Source: Equadaptatus sp045642965 (GTDB lineage Bacteria > Synergistota > Synergistia > Synergistales > Synergistaceae). Taken from it: a stretch of DNA of 44,245 nt. Of this stretch, positions 18,101 to 25,263 are shown in pieces. The stretch is from NCBI GenBank assembly GCA_045642965.1, contig JAZUJX010000021.1:1-44245 (forward strand). The letters are read 5' to 3'. The notes under the pieces were generated by a model. That model saw only the letters and a list, made by a program, of their open reading frames with translations, was not told the origin of the DNA and did no database searches. The position numbers and the translations under genes are program-made. Position 1 is the stretch's first letter. Every line of letters begins with the position of its first letter.

Positions 18101-18354
18101 GCATAAGAACCCACGTCCTGAGAAAAATCAGCGAAGGCAGCGAAGAAATTCTTGATGCAATCAGAACCGGAAAAATTGCTTACGTCATCAACACTAAACA
18201 GGTAGGTGCATCCGAACAGGAAACTGACGGGCACATGATACGCAGCAGCGCTACGGAAAACAACGTAACAATCTTTACTGCGCTTGACACGGTCAGGATA
18301 GTGCTTGACGTGCTTGAAGAAACCACGCTCAACGTATCTCCGATAAACGCATAA
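15184..18354 (+). CDS. carB: Carbamoyl-phosphate synthase large subunit
   Basis: CarB makes carbamoyl phosphate from bicarbonate, ammonia (delivered by CarA from glutamine) and two ATP, feeding pyrimidine and arginine synthesis. At 1056 residues it has the full two-fold architecture. The first ATP-grasp half begins KVLIIGSGPIVIGQAAEFDYAG, and the second begins IVVLGAGPIRIGQGVEFDYS near residue 545. The oligomerisation domain lies between, and the C-terminal MGS-like allosteric domain starts at about 925 (GTVFVTVADEDKPEV, then ATKGTAAFLKDNGI). The ATG has GGAAG about 10 bases upstream. The small subunit gene carA is not in this window. The gene is preceded by a PyrR-type leader and followed by a repeat element before pyrK. 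Confidence 0.97.
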   Translation: MKRTDIKKVLIIGSGPIVIGQAAEFDYAGTQACLALKEEGYEVILANSNPATIMTDTSIADKVYMEPLTVDYIAKILRMERPDAIVPGIGGQTGLNLAMQLEKAGVLKECGVELLGTSSESIERAEDRELFKEMCQSIGEPVIPSEITYDLEHAKEAANKIGYPVVLRPAFTLGGTGGGFANNEEELTAIGINAFKLSPVHQVLVEKSVKGYKEIEFEVMRDSADHAITICGMENVDPVGVHTGDSIVVAPILSLNDADMKMLNDSAIKIIRELKIEGGCNVQFALDPNSSRYYLIEVNPRVSRSSALASKASGYPIARVTAKIAVGMLLEEIPVAGGTAAIEPCLDYVITKFPRFPFDKFADADNTLGTQMKATGEVMGIGANFEESFLKAIRSLEIGVKHVYKAKFDNMTTEELLDYLSVFRDDSVFAITEALYRGVSVGKLHEITAITELFLEGLQRIISMENALKENPGSLELLKAAKKLGFSDFFIARQWNVTEKEVAEKRYANGITPVFKMVDTLHTGKYIPYLYSSYSGENESRLTGKKKIVVLGAGPIRIGQGVEFDYSTVHAVQTIKNLGYEAIIINNNPETVSTDYTTADKLYFEPLVPEDVMSIINFEKPEGVIASLGGQTAINLAQPLADLGVKIIGTGCEAIDRAENRDSFEKLLLELDIPQPKGKAVTNIQDGVNAAAEIGYPVLVRPSFVLGGRAMQIVADEEQLRRYLKNAVEIDEDKPVLVDKYIYGKEVEIDAICDGRNVFVPGIMELVERTGVHSGDSISVYPAFSISDKVKGTILRYAKKLGLGIGIVGLYNIQFIVDKDENVYIIEVNPRSSRTVPFLSKATGCPLADIATKAILGISLKEQGIFDIYPDEKKRCYVKVPVFSFNKLKGLDAYLSPEMKSTGEAIGYDDKLNRAFYKALQASGMLLANYGTVFVTVADEDKPEVLPLMRRFYRLGFNIAATKGTAAFLKDNGIRTHVLRKISEGSEEILDAIRTGKIAYVINTKQVGASEQETDGHMIRSSATENNVTIFTALDTVRIVLDVLEETTLNVSPINA

Positions 18355-18660
18355 AAAGCAGGAAAACGCTGGTACTCAGCAAACCACTCAGTACTTCGCT
18401 CAGGGAAACGGCTGACGCCCCAGGAAACCGCAGACTGCGTCTGCTCAGCAAGTTCTTTTTAACGATTTTGCTGATGACTCAAACACAAACGCATATATAG
18501 CAACTATGCTTGAAGAAACACTAATACGGCATTAGCAACTTTACTCAGGAATATGGCACGCTCTACGCCAATAATCGAGTGAAACGAGTGCTATCCTGAG
18601 TGAACGCTATGCTGAATGAGCGGAGCGAATGTTATCCTAAAAGAAATACGAACGCTATCC
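18355..18660. repeat. Gene-less copy of the repeat element found between pyrE and pyrB
   Basis: This roughly 330-base carB-pyrK gap holds no gene. Its left part 18399-18471 is nearly identical to 21699-21769, and its right part 18576-18641 matches 22271-22345. The left arm is built of CTCAGGAAA-like units and the right arm of units such as CGAGTGAAACGAGTGCTATCCT, which contain the complementary CCTGAG, so the ends are loosely inverted. Compared with the pyrE-pyrB copy it lacks the four-helix-bundle gene, suggesting an internal deletion or a non-coding relative. Confidence 0.75.
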
Positions 18661-18684
18661 TAATTCATTAAGAAAGGAAAATAC

Positions 18685-19422
18685 ATGAAACAGGACATCT
18701 TTACCGTAACAGAAAACGTAAAAATTGCCCCGTCCGTGTACAAAATGCGGCTGGAAGGCGATGTGTCGGCAATTACAAAACCGGGACAGTTCATAAACAT
18801 CAAGCTTGACGGATTTTATCTGCGCCGCCCTATATCCGTCTATGACCTTGACGAAAAAGGCGTAACAATTATTTATAAAGTTGTAGGCAAAGGCACGGAA
18901 TATATGGCCTCACTTGGAAACGGCGCACGGTTTGACGTTCTGACAGGGCTTGGCAACGGCTACGACGTTTCCTGTGCGGGAGATGCGCCGCTTCTGCTCG
19001 GAGGAGGACTTGGGGTGCCCCCGATGTATCTGCTTGCCAAAACGCTGCTTGCGGAAGACAGAGCGGTAACAGCAGTTCTCGGCTTCAACAGAAAAGAGGA
19101 AATTTTCTGTGCGGACGAATTTGAAAAGCTCGGAGCCAAAGTAATTGTAACGACAGCCGACGGTTCCTGCGGCGTAAAAGGCTTTGTAACGGACGCTATG
19201 AAAGAACTTGCATACACGCACGTCTTCTGCTGCGGACCTGAGGCTATGCTTCGCGCAGTGTACGAAAACTGCAAAACATCGGGGCAGTTCAGCTTTGAAG
19301 AGCGCATGGGCTGCGGCTTCGGGGCATGCATGGGCTGTTCGTGCAAGACAATAACTGGCAGCAAAAGAATATGCAAGGACGGACCTGTCCTGTTCAGGGA
19401 GGAAATTCTATGGGACGCTTAA
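18685..19422 (+). CDS. pyrK: Dihydroorotate dehydrogenase electron transfer subunit PyrK
   Basis: PyrK carries FAD and a [2Fe-2S] cluster and passes electrons from PyrD (class 1B) to NAD+. The 245-residue product has the flavin-binding motif LRRPISVYD (about 48-56), a nucleotide-binding GGGLGVPPMYLLA (about 112-124) and the cluster-binding cysteines in CGFGACMGCSCKT followed by another Cys at about 233. The ATG has AAAGGAAAA upstream. The end overlaps the start of pyrD by 13 bases, as expected for two subunits of one complex. This subunit marks an anaerobe that oxidises dihydroorotate with NAD rather than quinone or fumarate. Confidence 0.96.
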   Translation: MKQDIFTVTENVKIAPSVYKMRLEGDVSAITKPGQFINIKLDGFYLRRPISVYDLDEKGVTIIYKVVGKGTEYMASLGNGARFDVLTGLGNGYDVSCAGDAPLLLGGGLGVPPMYLLAKTLLAEDRAVTAVLGFNRKEEIFCADEFEKLGAKVIVTTADGSCGVKGFVTDAMKELAYTHVFCCGPEAMLRAVYENCKTSGQFSFEERMGCGFGACMGCSCKTITGSKRICKDGPVLFREEILWDA

Positions 19423-20321
19423 CCACAAGCCTCTGCGGCATTGAACTTGACAATCCTGTAATACCCGCAAGCGGCACCTTCGGCTACGGCTGCGAATTTG
19501 CAGAGCTGTACGACATAAACATTCTCGGAACCTTTTCCTTCAAGGGAACAACACGGGAGCCGCGCTACGGCAACACTCCGCCGAGAATAGCCGAAACAGC
19601 GTCAGGAATGCTCAACGCCGTAGGGCTGCAAAACCCCGGCGTTGACAAGGTAATCTCTGAAGAACTGCCCGCTCTGAAAAAAGTTTTTCACAAGCCTGTA
19701 ATGGCAAACGTCAGCGGATTTTCTCTTGAAGAATATGCGTACGTCTGCGGGCGGCTTAACGCAGAACCGCAAATTGGCTGGCTTGAAGTCAACATAAGCT
19801 GCCCTAACGTTCACGGAGGGGCAATGGCATTTGGAACAGACCCAAAATCAGCTGCGGAAGTGACAAAAGCAGTCAAAAAAGTTACAAAAAAACCTGTAAT
19901 AATCAAACTTACGCCAAATGTAACGGACGTTGTCTCAATCGCGAAAGCCGTTGAAGATGCGGGAGCTGACGGAATAAGCCTTATAAACACTCTGCTTGGT
20001 ATGAGAATAAACCTGAACAGCAAAAAACCGCTGCTTGCAAACACAACGGGAGGGCTTTCAGGCCCTGCTGTATTCCCTGTTGCTTTGAGAATGGTTTATC
20101 AGGCGGCAAAAGCGGTAAAAATTCCTGTAGTTGGTCTCGGAGGAATATCAACCGCGGAAGACGTAATAGAAATGATGCTTGCCGGTGCCTCTGCCGTGCA
20201 GATTGGCGCGGCAAATCTTACAGACCCGTTTGTCTGCCCGAAAATCATAAAACAGCTTCCTGAAATAATGGACAAATACGGAATAAAAAATCTTAAAGAC
20301 ATTATCGGAGGTGCCCTGTAA
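19410..20321 (+). CDS. pyrD: Dihydroorotate dehydrogenase (NAD+), catalytic subunit
   Basis: PyrD oxidises dihydroorotate to orotate with FMN in a TIM barrel. The 303-residue protein begins GRLTTSLCGIELDNPVIPASGTF and has the family sequences NISCPNVHGG (about 130-139, with the class 1B catalytic Cys), IIKLTPNV (about 167-174) and VVGLGGIST (about 242-250). The long frame opens at 19326 inside pyrK, but the ATG at 19410, preceded by GGGAGG, gives the correct N-terminus. Its stop shares a base with the pyrF ATG (TAATG at 20319-20323). Class 1B is assigned from the partner PyrK. Confidence 0.96.
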   Translation: MGRLTTSLCGIELDNPVIPASGTFGYGCEFAELYDINILGTFSFKGTTREPRYGNTPPRIAETASGMLNAVGLQNPGVDKVISEELPALKKVFHKPVMANVSGFSLEEYAYVCGRLNAEPQIGWLEVNISCPNVHGGAMAFGTDPKSAAEVTKAVKKVTKKPVIIKLTPNVTDVVSIAKAVEDAGADGISLINTLLGMRINLNSKKPLLANTTGGLSGPAVFPVALRMVYQAAKAVKIPVVGLGGISTAEDVIEMMLAGASAVQIGAANLTDPFVCPKIIKQLPEIMDKYGIKNLKDIIGGAL

Positions 20322-21019
20322 TGGAAAGAGACGTTATCGTGGCGTGCGATTTTTCAAGTGCGGAACAGCTGTATGACTTCCTTGACAAATTTACGGACAG
20401 AAAGCCGTTTGTAAAAATAGGCATGGAGCTTTTTTACGCGGAAGGTCCGCAGATTGTGCGCGAAATAAAAGCACGCGGACACAAAATATTCCTTGACCTG
20501 AAACTGCACGACATACCGAACACGGTAAAAAAAGCAATGGCGGTGCTTTCGCGGCTTGACGTTGACATCTGCAACCTTCACGCGGCAGGGGCAACAGAAA
20601 TGATGAGGGGTGCCCTTGAAGGACTTACAAGAGAAGACGGAAGCCGTCCGCTTCTCATAGCTGTTACGCAGCTCACAAGCACCGACCAGGAAACGCTGGA
20701 ACGCGACCTGCTCATAAAAAAACCGATTGACGAGGTTGTAATGCACTACGCTGTGACAGCCAAAAACGCGGGACTTGACGGAGTTGTCTGCTCACCGCTG
20801 GAAGCTGCCAAGGTGCATGAAACCTGCGGCAAAAACTTCCTTACGGTAACGCCGGGCGTCCGCTTTGCCGATGGGGATAAAGGCGACCAGAAACGCGTAA
20901 TGACACCGGAACAGGCAAAATTTGCAGGTTCTGATTTCATAGTTGTAGGCAGACCGATAACGGCCGCGCAGGATCCTGTTACGGCATACAACCGCTGTGT
21001 AAAAGAATTTATCGGATAA
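20321..21019 (+). CDS. pyrF: Orotidine 5'-phosphate decarboxylase PyrF
   Basis: PyrF decarboxylates OMP to UMP, the last step of the pathway. The 232 residues show the short bacterial type I enzyme. VACDF (about 5-9) carries the first catalytic Asp, FVKIGMELF binds the phosphate side, and the catalytic FLDLKLHDIPNTV (about 56-68) has the Asp-Lys-x-x-Asp set. The phosphate-binding end is FIVVGRPIT (about 206-214). Translation is coupled to pyrD by a one-base overlap, with GGAGG (20307-20311) ahead of the start. pyrE follows 16 bases on. Confidence 0.97.
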   Translation: MERDVIVACDFSSAEQLYDFLDKFTDRKPFVKIGMELFYAEGPQIVREIKARGHKIFLDLKLHDIPNTVKKAMAVLSRLDVDICNLHAAGATEMMRGALEGLTREDGSRPLLIAVTQLTSTDQETLERDLLIKKPIDEVVMHYAVTAKNAGLDGVVCSPLEAAKVHETCGKNFLTVTPGVRFADGDKGDQKRVMTPEQAKFAGSDFIVVGRPITAAQDPVTAYNRCVKEFIG

Positions 21020-21035
21020 CAGGGAGGATATAAAA

Positions 21036-21665
21036 ATGCAGAAAAAAATAGCAAAAGACCTGCTCTCAATCAAGGCGGTATTTTTCCGTCCGCAGGAACC
21101 GTTTACGTGGGCAAGCGGAATTAAAAGCCCAGTCTACTGCGACAACCGTCTGACGCTCACGGCACCCGAAGTGCGCATCGACATTGAAAACGGACTTGCG
21201 CAGCTTATAAAAGAAAACTATCCTGATGCCGAAGTGCTTATGGGAACATCGACAGCCGGAATTGCCCATGCAGCAATAACGGGATATCTGCTTAACATGC
21301 CTATGGGCTACGTCCGCAGCGGCGCAAAAGACCACGGCAGACAGAATCAGATAGAAGGAAGACTTGAACCGGGACAGAAGGTTGTCGTTGTTGAAGACCT
21401 TATCTCAACAGCAGGCAGCGTGCTTGAAGTTGTGAACGTCCTTCGCGAAGCAGGCGCTGAAGTGCTTGGCATTGCAAGCATATTTACCTATGGAATGAAA
21501 AAAGGACTTGATCGTCTTGCTGAGGCAAACGTGAAAAACGTATCGCTCACAAATTTTGACGTCATCGCCGAAGTTGCTGCCGAGGAAGGTTATATCAAAC
21601 CTGAAGAAATAAAACAGCTTATTGCTTTTCGCAACAATCCCTCAGACGAAAGCTGGATTAAATAA
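21036..21665 (+). CDS. pyrE: Orotate phosphoribosyltransferase PyrE
   Basis: PyrE joins orotate to PRPP to give OMP. The 209-residue enzyme has the family N-terminus (FTWASGIKSPVYCDNR), the mobile catalytic loop around SGAKDHG (about 96-102) and the PRPP-binding motif VVVVEDLISTAGS (about 113-125). A strong GGGAGG ribosome site precedes the ATG. It ends the carB/pyrK-D-F-E group. The gap to pyrB is filled by a repeat element with a broken four-helix-bundle gene, which may split the operon. Confidence 0.96.
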   Translation: MQKKIAKDLLSIKAVFFRPQEPFTWASGIKSPVYCDNRLTLTAPEVRIDIENGLAQLIKENYPDAEVLMGTSTAGIAHAAITGYLLNMPMGYVRSGAKDHGRQNQIEGRLEPGQKVVVVEDLISTAGSVLEVVNVLREAGAEVLGIASIFTYGMKKGLDRLAEANVKNVSLTNFDVIAEVAAEEGYIKPEEIKQLIAFRNNPSDESWIK

Positions 21666-22345
21666 CGCTGAACGCTCAGGAAAACGTTCAATACTTTGCT
21701 CAGGAAAACGGCTGACGCCTCAGGAAACCGCAGACTGTGTCTGCTCAGCAAGTTCTTTAATGATTTTGCAGGACGAACGGCAGTGAGTGGTATGCTGAAC
21801 GAGAAAACGAGTACTGTCTTGAGTCGATACGAATGCTATGTTGGTAACGCTGTGCTCAGGAAAGGCAAAAAAATGACAGGATTTGAAAAACTTTTAGTAT
21901 GGCAGAAATCAAAAGAACTGTATCAAGAGGTTCTTGCTTGTTGATGTTTTGCCGTATATATACAAAAAAAGTCTTGGAGACCAAATGAGCAGGTCTGCCC
22001 TTTCTATTGCGTCAAATATTGCAGAGGGACGCGGCAGAGCGACAACAAAAGAGTATCTTCATTTTCTCCGAATAGCCAAGTCACTTGAAGAACTTAGATG
22101 TCAGCTGCAACTCTATGATGCTGCACAATATGATGTTAAGGACACTTACCAAAAAGCATGTTTATTATGTATTGAAGTCTCAAAAATGCTATATGTACTT
22201 ATGAAACGGTTGAGAGAAAAACAGGTTAATTCCTCAGCAGAGACTCAAAAAAGTTAACGCCTTTGCTGAACGAGTGAAACGAGTGCTATCCTGAGTGAAC
22301 GCAGTGAACGCTATACTGAATGAGCGGAGCGAATGTTATCCTAAA
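21666..22345. repeat. Repeat element carrying a broken four-helix-bundle (S23/IVS-type) gene
   Basis: The left arm starts right after pyrE and repeats CTCAGGAAAACG-like units (a block 21699-21769 is shared with 18399-18471). Degenerate units of about 24 bases follow at 21770-21860. The gene lies at 21873-22257. The right arm (22267-22345) consists of three 25-base units of form GA..GA.YG...GA.YG.TATMCT. The right arm contains CCTGAG, the complement of the left-arm CTCAGG, so the element has loosely inverted ends. No transposase is present. Such genes are best known inside 23S rRNA intervening sequences, and their spread mechanism is not understood. Confidence 0.65.
21873..22257 (+). pseudogene. 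Frameshifted four-helix-bundle protein (23S rRNA intervening-sequence protein family)
   Basis: The first part (21873-21944) encodes MTGFEKLLVWQKSKELYQEVLA and then hits a stop. The rest continues in the +1 frame from about 21934 (LVDVLPYIYKKSLGDQMSRSA...SIASNIAEGRGR...FLRIAKSLEELRCQL) to 22257. Together they give one protein of about 120 residues with the family hallmarks FEKLLVWQKSKEL, SNIAEGRGR and SLEELRCQL. Either one extra base or two missing bases at about 21931-21940 would restore the frame. The gene is therefore inactivated, or the second part could start at a TTG (21934). The function of the intact family is uncertain. Its members are small helical RNA- or DNA-binding proteins related to the Avd protein of retroelements. 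Confidence 0.75.
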
Positions 22346-22389
22346 TGAAATGTGAACTGTTTCCAAAATTTATATAGGGAGGAAAAATC

Positions 22390-23313
22390 ATGCGCAGCAT
22401 AATCGACGTACCCGATTTGTCGCTTGACGAGCTTGACGAGCTCATAAAAACAGCCTGCGACATTATCGAAAATCCAAAGAAATACAGCGAAATATGCCGC
22501 GGGAAAAAGCTTGCAACGCTTTTCTTCGAACCTTCAACGAGGACGCGCCTCAGCTTTGAAGCGGCAATGTACGAACTCGGCGGAAACGTAATCGGTTTTT
22601 CGGCGGCGAACAACTCCTCTGCCGCAAAGGGTGAAAGTGTTGCCGACACTGCAAAAACCGTCAGCTGCTATGCTGACATAATCGCAATGCGCCACCCAAA
22701 GGAAGGAGCGGCTCTTGTTGCAGCGAACAATGCCTCTGTTCCTGTTATCAACGCAGGAGACGGGGGACACTGCCATCCGACGCAGACGCTTGCCGACCTG
22801 CTTACGATACACCGCGAAAAAGGCGGCTTCAGCAACCTTACGATAGGACTGTGCGGAGACCTCAAATTCGGACGCACGGTACACTCTCTCATCAACGCAA
22901 TGTCGCGCTACAAGGGAAACAACTTTGTACTCATCTCGCCGGAAGAACTAAAACTGCCGAGCTACGTCAAAAAAGACGTGCTTGCGAAGCGCGGTATCCC
23001 ATACCGGCAGACGACAGACCTTGAAGGTACAATGCCGGAACTTGACATACTTTACATGACGCGCGTCCAGAGAGAACGCTTCTTTAATGAAGAAGACTAT
23101 CTGCGCTTGAAAGACAGCTACATACTTACGCCGAAAAAACTGGCAAACGCGAAAAAAGACCTCTGCATAATGCACCCGCTGCCGCGCGTCAATGAAATCA
23201 GCGTTGCGATAGATGACGACCCGCGCGCCTGCTATTTCAAACAGGTGCTGAACGGCAAATACATGCGCATGGCGCTTATGCTGAAACTGCTCAAGGAGGC
23301 GGGAACATTATGA
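22390..23313 (+). CDS. pyrB: Aspartate carbamoyltransferase catalytic subunit
   Basis: PyrB condenses carbamoyl phosphate with aspartate, the committed step of pyrimidine synthesis. The 307-residue protein has the carbamoyl-phosphate motif FEPSTRTRLSFE (about 47-58), the mobile-loop lysine in SSAAKGES (about 77-84, supplied by the neighbouring subunit) and HPLPRVNEIS (about 262-271) for aspartate binding. GGGAGG precedes the ATG. The gene overlaps pyrI by 4 bases, so it should assemble as the allosteric PyrB/PyrI complex. Confidence 0.97.
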   Translation: MRSIIDVPDLSLDELDELIKTACDIIENPKKYSEICRGKKLATLFFEPSTRTRLSFEAAMYELGGNVIGFSAANNSSAAKGESVADTAKTVSCYADIIAMRHPKEGAALVAANNASVPVINAGDGGHCHPTQTLADLLTIHREKGGFSNLTIGLCGDLKFGRTVHSLINAMSRYKGNNFVLISPEELKLPSYVKKDVLAKRGIPYRQTTDLEGTMPELDILYMTRVQRERFFNEEDYLRLKDSYILTPKKLANAKKDLCIMHPLPRVNEISVAIDDDPRACYFKQVLNGKYMRMALMLKLLKEAGTL

Positions 23314-23726
23314 GGATAGACTCCATACGCAACGGAATAGTAATTGACCATATTACGGCAGGAAGAGGAATGAAACTTTACGAGCTGCTCGGGCTTGAAG
23401 AACTGGACTGCTCTGTGGCGATTATAAAAAATGCATACAGTGAAAAAAAAGGAAGAAAAGACATAATTAAAATAGATGCCGATATATCTGTCAACCTCGA
23501 CGTAATCGGCTATGTTGACCCAACGGCGACCATAAACATTATCAAAGACGGAAAGCTTGCCGAGAAACACACGATAGGTACGCCGAAATTGCTCAAAAAC
23601 GTTATCCGCTGCAAAAACCCGCGCTGTATCACAGGCACGGAACAGGAGCTTGACCACGTCTTCTACCTTGCGGACGAAGAAACGAAAACCTACCGCTGCA
23701 AATACTGCGAAACAAAAGCAAACTAA
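23310..23726 (+). CDS. pyrI: Aspartate carbamoyltransferase regulatory subunit
   Basis: PyrI binds CTP or ATP and tunes PyrB. The 138 residues have the N-terminal nucleotide-binding domain (RIDSIRNGIVIDHITAGRGM, with allosteric Lys/His positions) and a C-terminal zinc domain with four cysteines, CKNPRC (about 106-111) and CKYC (about 131-134), which contacts PyrB. Start and pyrB stop overlap as ATGA. Presence of pyrI implies feedback control of enzyme activity on top of the attenuator before carB. Confidence 0.96.
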   Translation: MRIDSIRNGIVIDHITAGRGMKLYELLGLEELDCSVAIIKNAYSEKKGRKDIIKIDADISVNLDVIGYVDPTATINIIKDGKLAEKHTIGTPKLLKNVIRCKNPRCITGTEQELDHVFYLADEETKTYRCKYCETKAN

Positions 23727-23744
23727 GCAGACGGACAAATACAT

Positions 23745-23775
23745 AAACGGCTTGGGGAAATTCCCAAGCCGTTTT
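23745..23775 (+). terminator. Intrinsic terminator after pyrI
   Basis: A 12-bp perfect stem (AAACGGCTTGGG 23745-23756 with CCCAAGCCGTTT 23763-23774), 6-base loop and TTTT tail. It stands between convergent genes and the T-rich other side (TTTATG) could also serve the minus-strand gene. Confidence 0.88.
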
Positions 23776-23831
23776 AATCTGTTCAGTTTCTTATGATGGC
23801 GAATAATGAATGACGACGGGGGAGCAGCGAT

Positions 23832-24923
23832 CTAATAGCATCCCATGCCTTTTGCAAGGTTGACGATAAAGTCCTGAACGTTTGTCACAATGCCTTTTGC
23901 GGAGAGACTGCCTCGGTCTGCAAGTTTGTTGACCGTAAATTCGGCAATGTCTACGCAGTAGAAATAAATCTGCCTGATTGTTCCGTCGGGCATTACCCTG
24001 AATGACGGCGTCATGTTCCCGGTGGCAATGGTGTGCAGTGTTGTTGCCATACAGATTACCGTTGTTGCGCTGCGGATTTCGTCACGCATTTTTGCCGCTG
24101 CTTCGTACACGTTGCCGAAAACGGGAGGCAGAGGTCCGTCATCGCGTATAGAGCCTGCCAAAACATAGGGAACGCCGTATTTTTCGCAGCTGTATATTAT
24201 TCCGTTGTCTATTTTTTCGGCTTCAATAAATTTCTTTACGGAGCCGTGAAATTTCACCCTGTTTATGGTGTCGAGGTGGTTGTAATGGCCGTTTGGAACG
24301 CTTTCCTGAGTGTAGACGTTCTGTCCGAGCGCCGTCTGCAGGTATGCTGCTTCAAGGTCATGCGTCGCAAGAGCGTTTCCGGACAGCAGAGCGTTGACGT
24401 AGCCGCCTGCGACAAGCCCCGCAAAAGCGCGCCGAGAGTCTGCGTCAAAGGCAAAGGCAGGTCCTATGACCCATACTGTTTTGCCGTATTTCTTTTCATG
24501 CTCCAACAGTTCGTACAGTTCATCGTAGTCGCGGGAGAATGCCGTTTCCCGCGAACGGTGGCGGCGGAATGAAAATACTTCACCGGTTGCTGATTCTTCA
24601 TTAAAGCCGTTGGGATGTACGTAGATACCATCCTCGCAGTTTTCAGTTCGTCCTGTTGCGACAAGGTCGCCTGCTTTCAGCCAGCGCGGCTCCACAACGA
24701 TTATTTCACCGTCTTTGTATACGGGAACGCAGTCCATGCGGCTTTCTTTTGCAAGCAGCCAGTTTTCCCCGACATGAAAATATTCGGGGAAAATGCTTAG
24801 GGCGTGAAAATTATCCGGTGCTGTTGCGTCAAACGGAGCAGGTTTGAATACTGCCTGCGGCGCGTTTTTAAATTTGTCTTCCGAAAAATCGGGAGCAGTA
24901 TATTTCCTGAGTTCAAATGCCAT
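23832..24923 (-). CDS. LOR/SDH-family protein, probable archaeal-type ornithine cyclodeaminase (TIGR00300-like)
   Basis: The 363-residue product matches the family first described from the lysine-oxoglutarate reductase/saccharopine dehydrogenase region. Visible hallmarks are LLAKESRMDCVPVYKDGEI (about 57-75), a nucleotide-binding-like half with GGYVNALLSGNALATHDLEAA (about 172-192) and LAGSIRDDGPLPPV (about 255-268). Archaeal and cyanobacterial (ArgZ/AgrE C-terminal) relatives bind NAD and convert ornithine to proline and ammonia. Here no N-terminal arginine dihydrolase domain is attached. GGAGGG precedes the ATG. It stands alone on the minus strand behind its own promoter with a symmetric operator-like site. 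The substrate is inferred from the family, not shown. Confidence 0.7.
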   Translation of the reverse strand: MAFELRKYTAPDFSEDKFKNAPQAVFKPAPFDATAPDNFHALSIFPEYFHVGENWLLAKESRMDCVPVYKDGEIIVVEPRWLKAGDLVATGRTENCEDGIYVHPNGFNEESATGEVFSFRRHRSRETAFSRDYDELYELLEHEKKYGKTVWVIGPAFAFDADSRRAFAGLVAGGYVNALLSGNALATHDLEAAYLQTALGQNVYTQESVPNGHYNHLDTINRVKFHGSVKKFIEAEKIDNGIIYSCEKYGVPYVLAGSIRDDGPLPPVFGNVYEAAAKMRDEIRSATTVICMATTLHTIATGNMTPSFRVMPDGTIRQIYFYCVDIAEFTVNKLADRGSLSAKGIVTNVQDFIVNLAKGMGCY

Positions 24924-24967
24924 GATTTAACCCTCCAAGTGAACCTTGTGCATGATTTTGTTCAATA

Positions 24968-24996
24968 ATTGTAACCGAAATTAAAGCGGTTAGCAA
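24968..24996 (-). promoter_or_regulatory. Promoter of the LOR/SDH gene with inverted repeat
   Basis: On the minus strand TTGCTA (24996-24991), 17 bases, TACAAT (24973-24968). An inverted repeat TAACCG (24972-24977), N9, CGGTTA (24987-24992) fills the spacer, a likely repressor site. Confidence 0.55.
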
Positions 24997-25064
24997 TCAA
25001 AAAACGACAGTGAAGGATAGCGCAAGTTTTATTGCCGCTTTTTGAATTTTTTCTGCAAAAATAC

Positions 25065-25092
25065 TTGCATTTTTCAGAATTGCGTATATAAT
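25065..25092 (+). promoter_or_regulatory. rplJ-rplL promoter
   Basis: TTGCAT (25065-25070), 16 bases, TATAAT (25087-25092), about 170 bases upstream of rplJ, directly before the L10 leader. Confidence 0.6.
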
Positions 25093-25104
25093 AACCAAGC
25101 TTGG

Positions 25105-25224
25105 ACTCAAGACAGCTGGTGCGCGATGAGCGCTCAATATCCCGCCGAGGTCTGGTAAAAGGCGTATTTATGTATGTTTACGGCTTCCGGACTCACTTGA
25201 GCAGCGGAAGCCGGTTTTTATTTT
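25105..25224 (+). ncRNA. Ribosomal protein L10 leader
   Basis: The segment has the L10-leader hallmarks AAGACAGCTGGTGC (25109-25122) and CCCGCCGAGGT (25141-25151), which together form the kink-turn that L10(L12)4 binds in place of 23S rRNA. A hairpin CGGCTTCCG (25181-25189) with CGGAAGCCG (25205-25213) and a T-rich tail follow, so control is probably by premature termination. High free L10 would shut off rplJ-rplL. Confidence 0.75.
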
Positions 25225-25263
25225 GCCGGCATCCGACACAACAACACAGGAGGTGAAAATCGA

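Noticed and set aside
21696..21944. Longer 82-codon frame leading into the four-helix-bundle gene
   Set aside because: Its first 59 codons run through the repeat units. The family start is the ATG at 21873.
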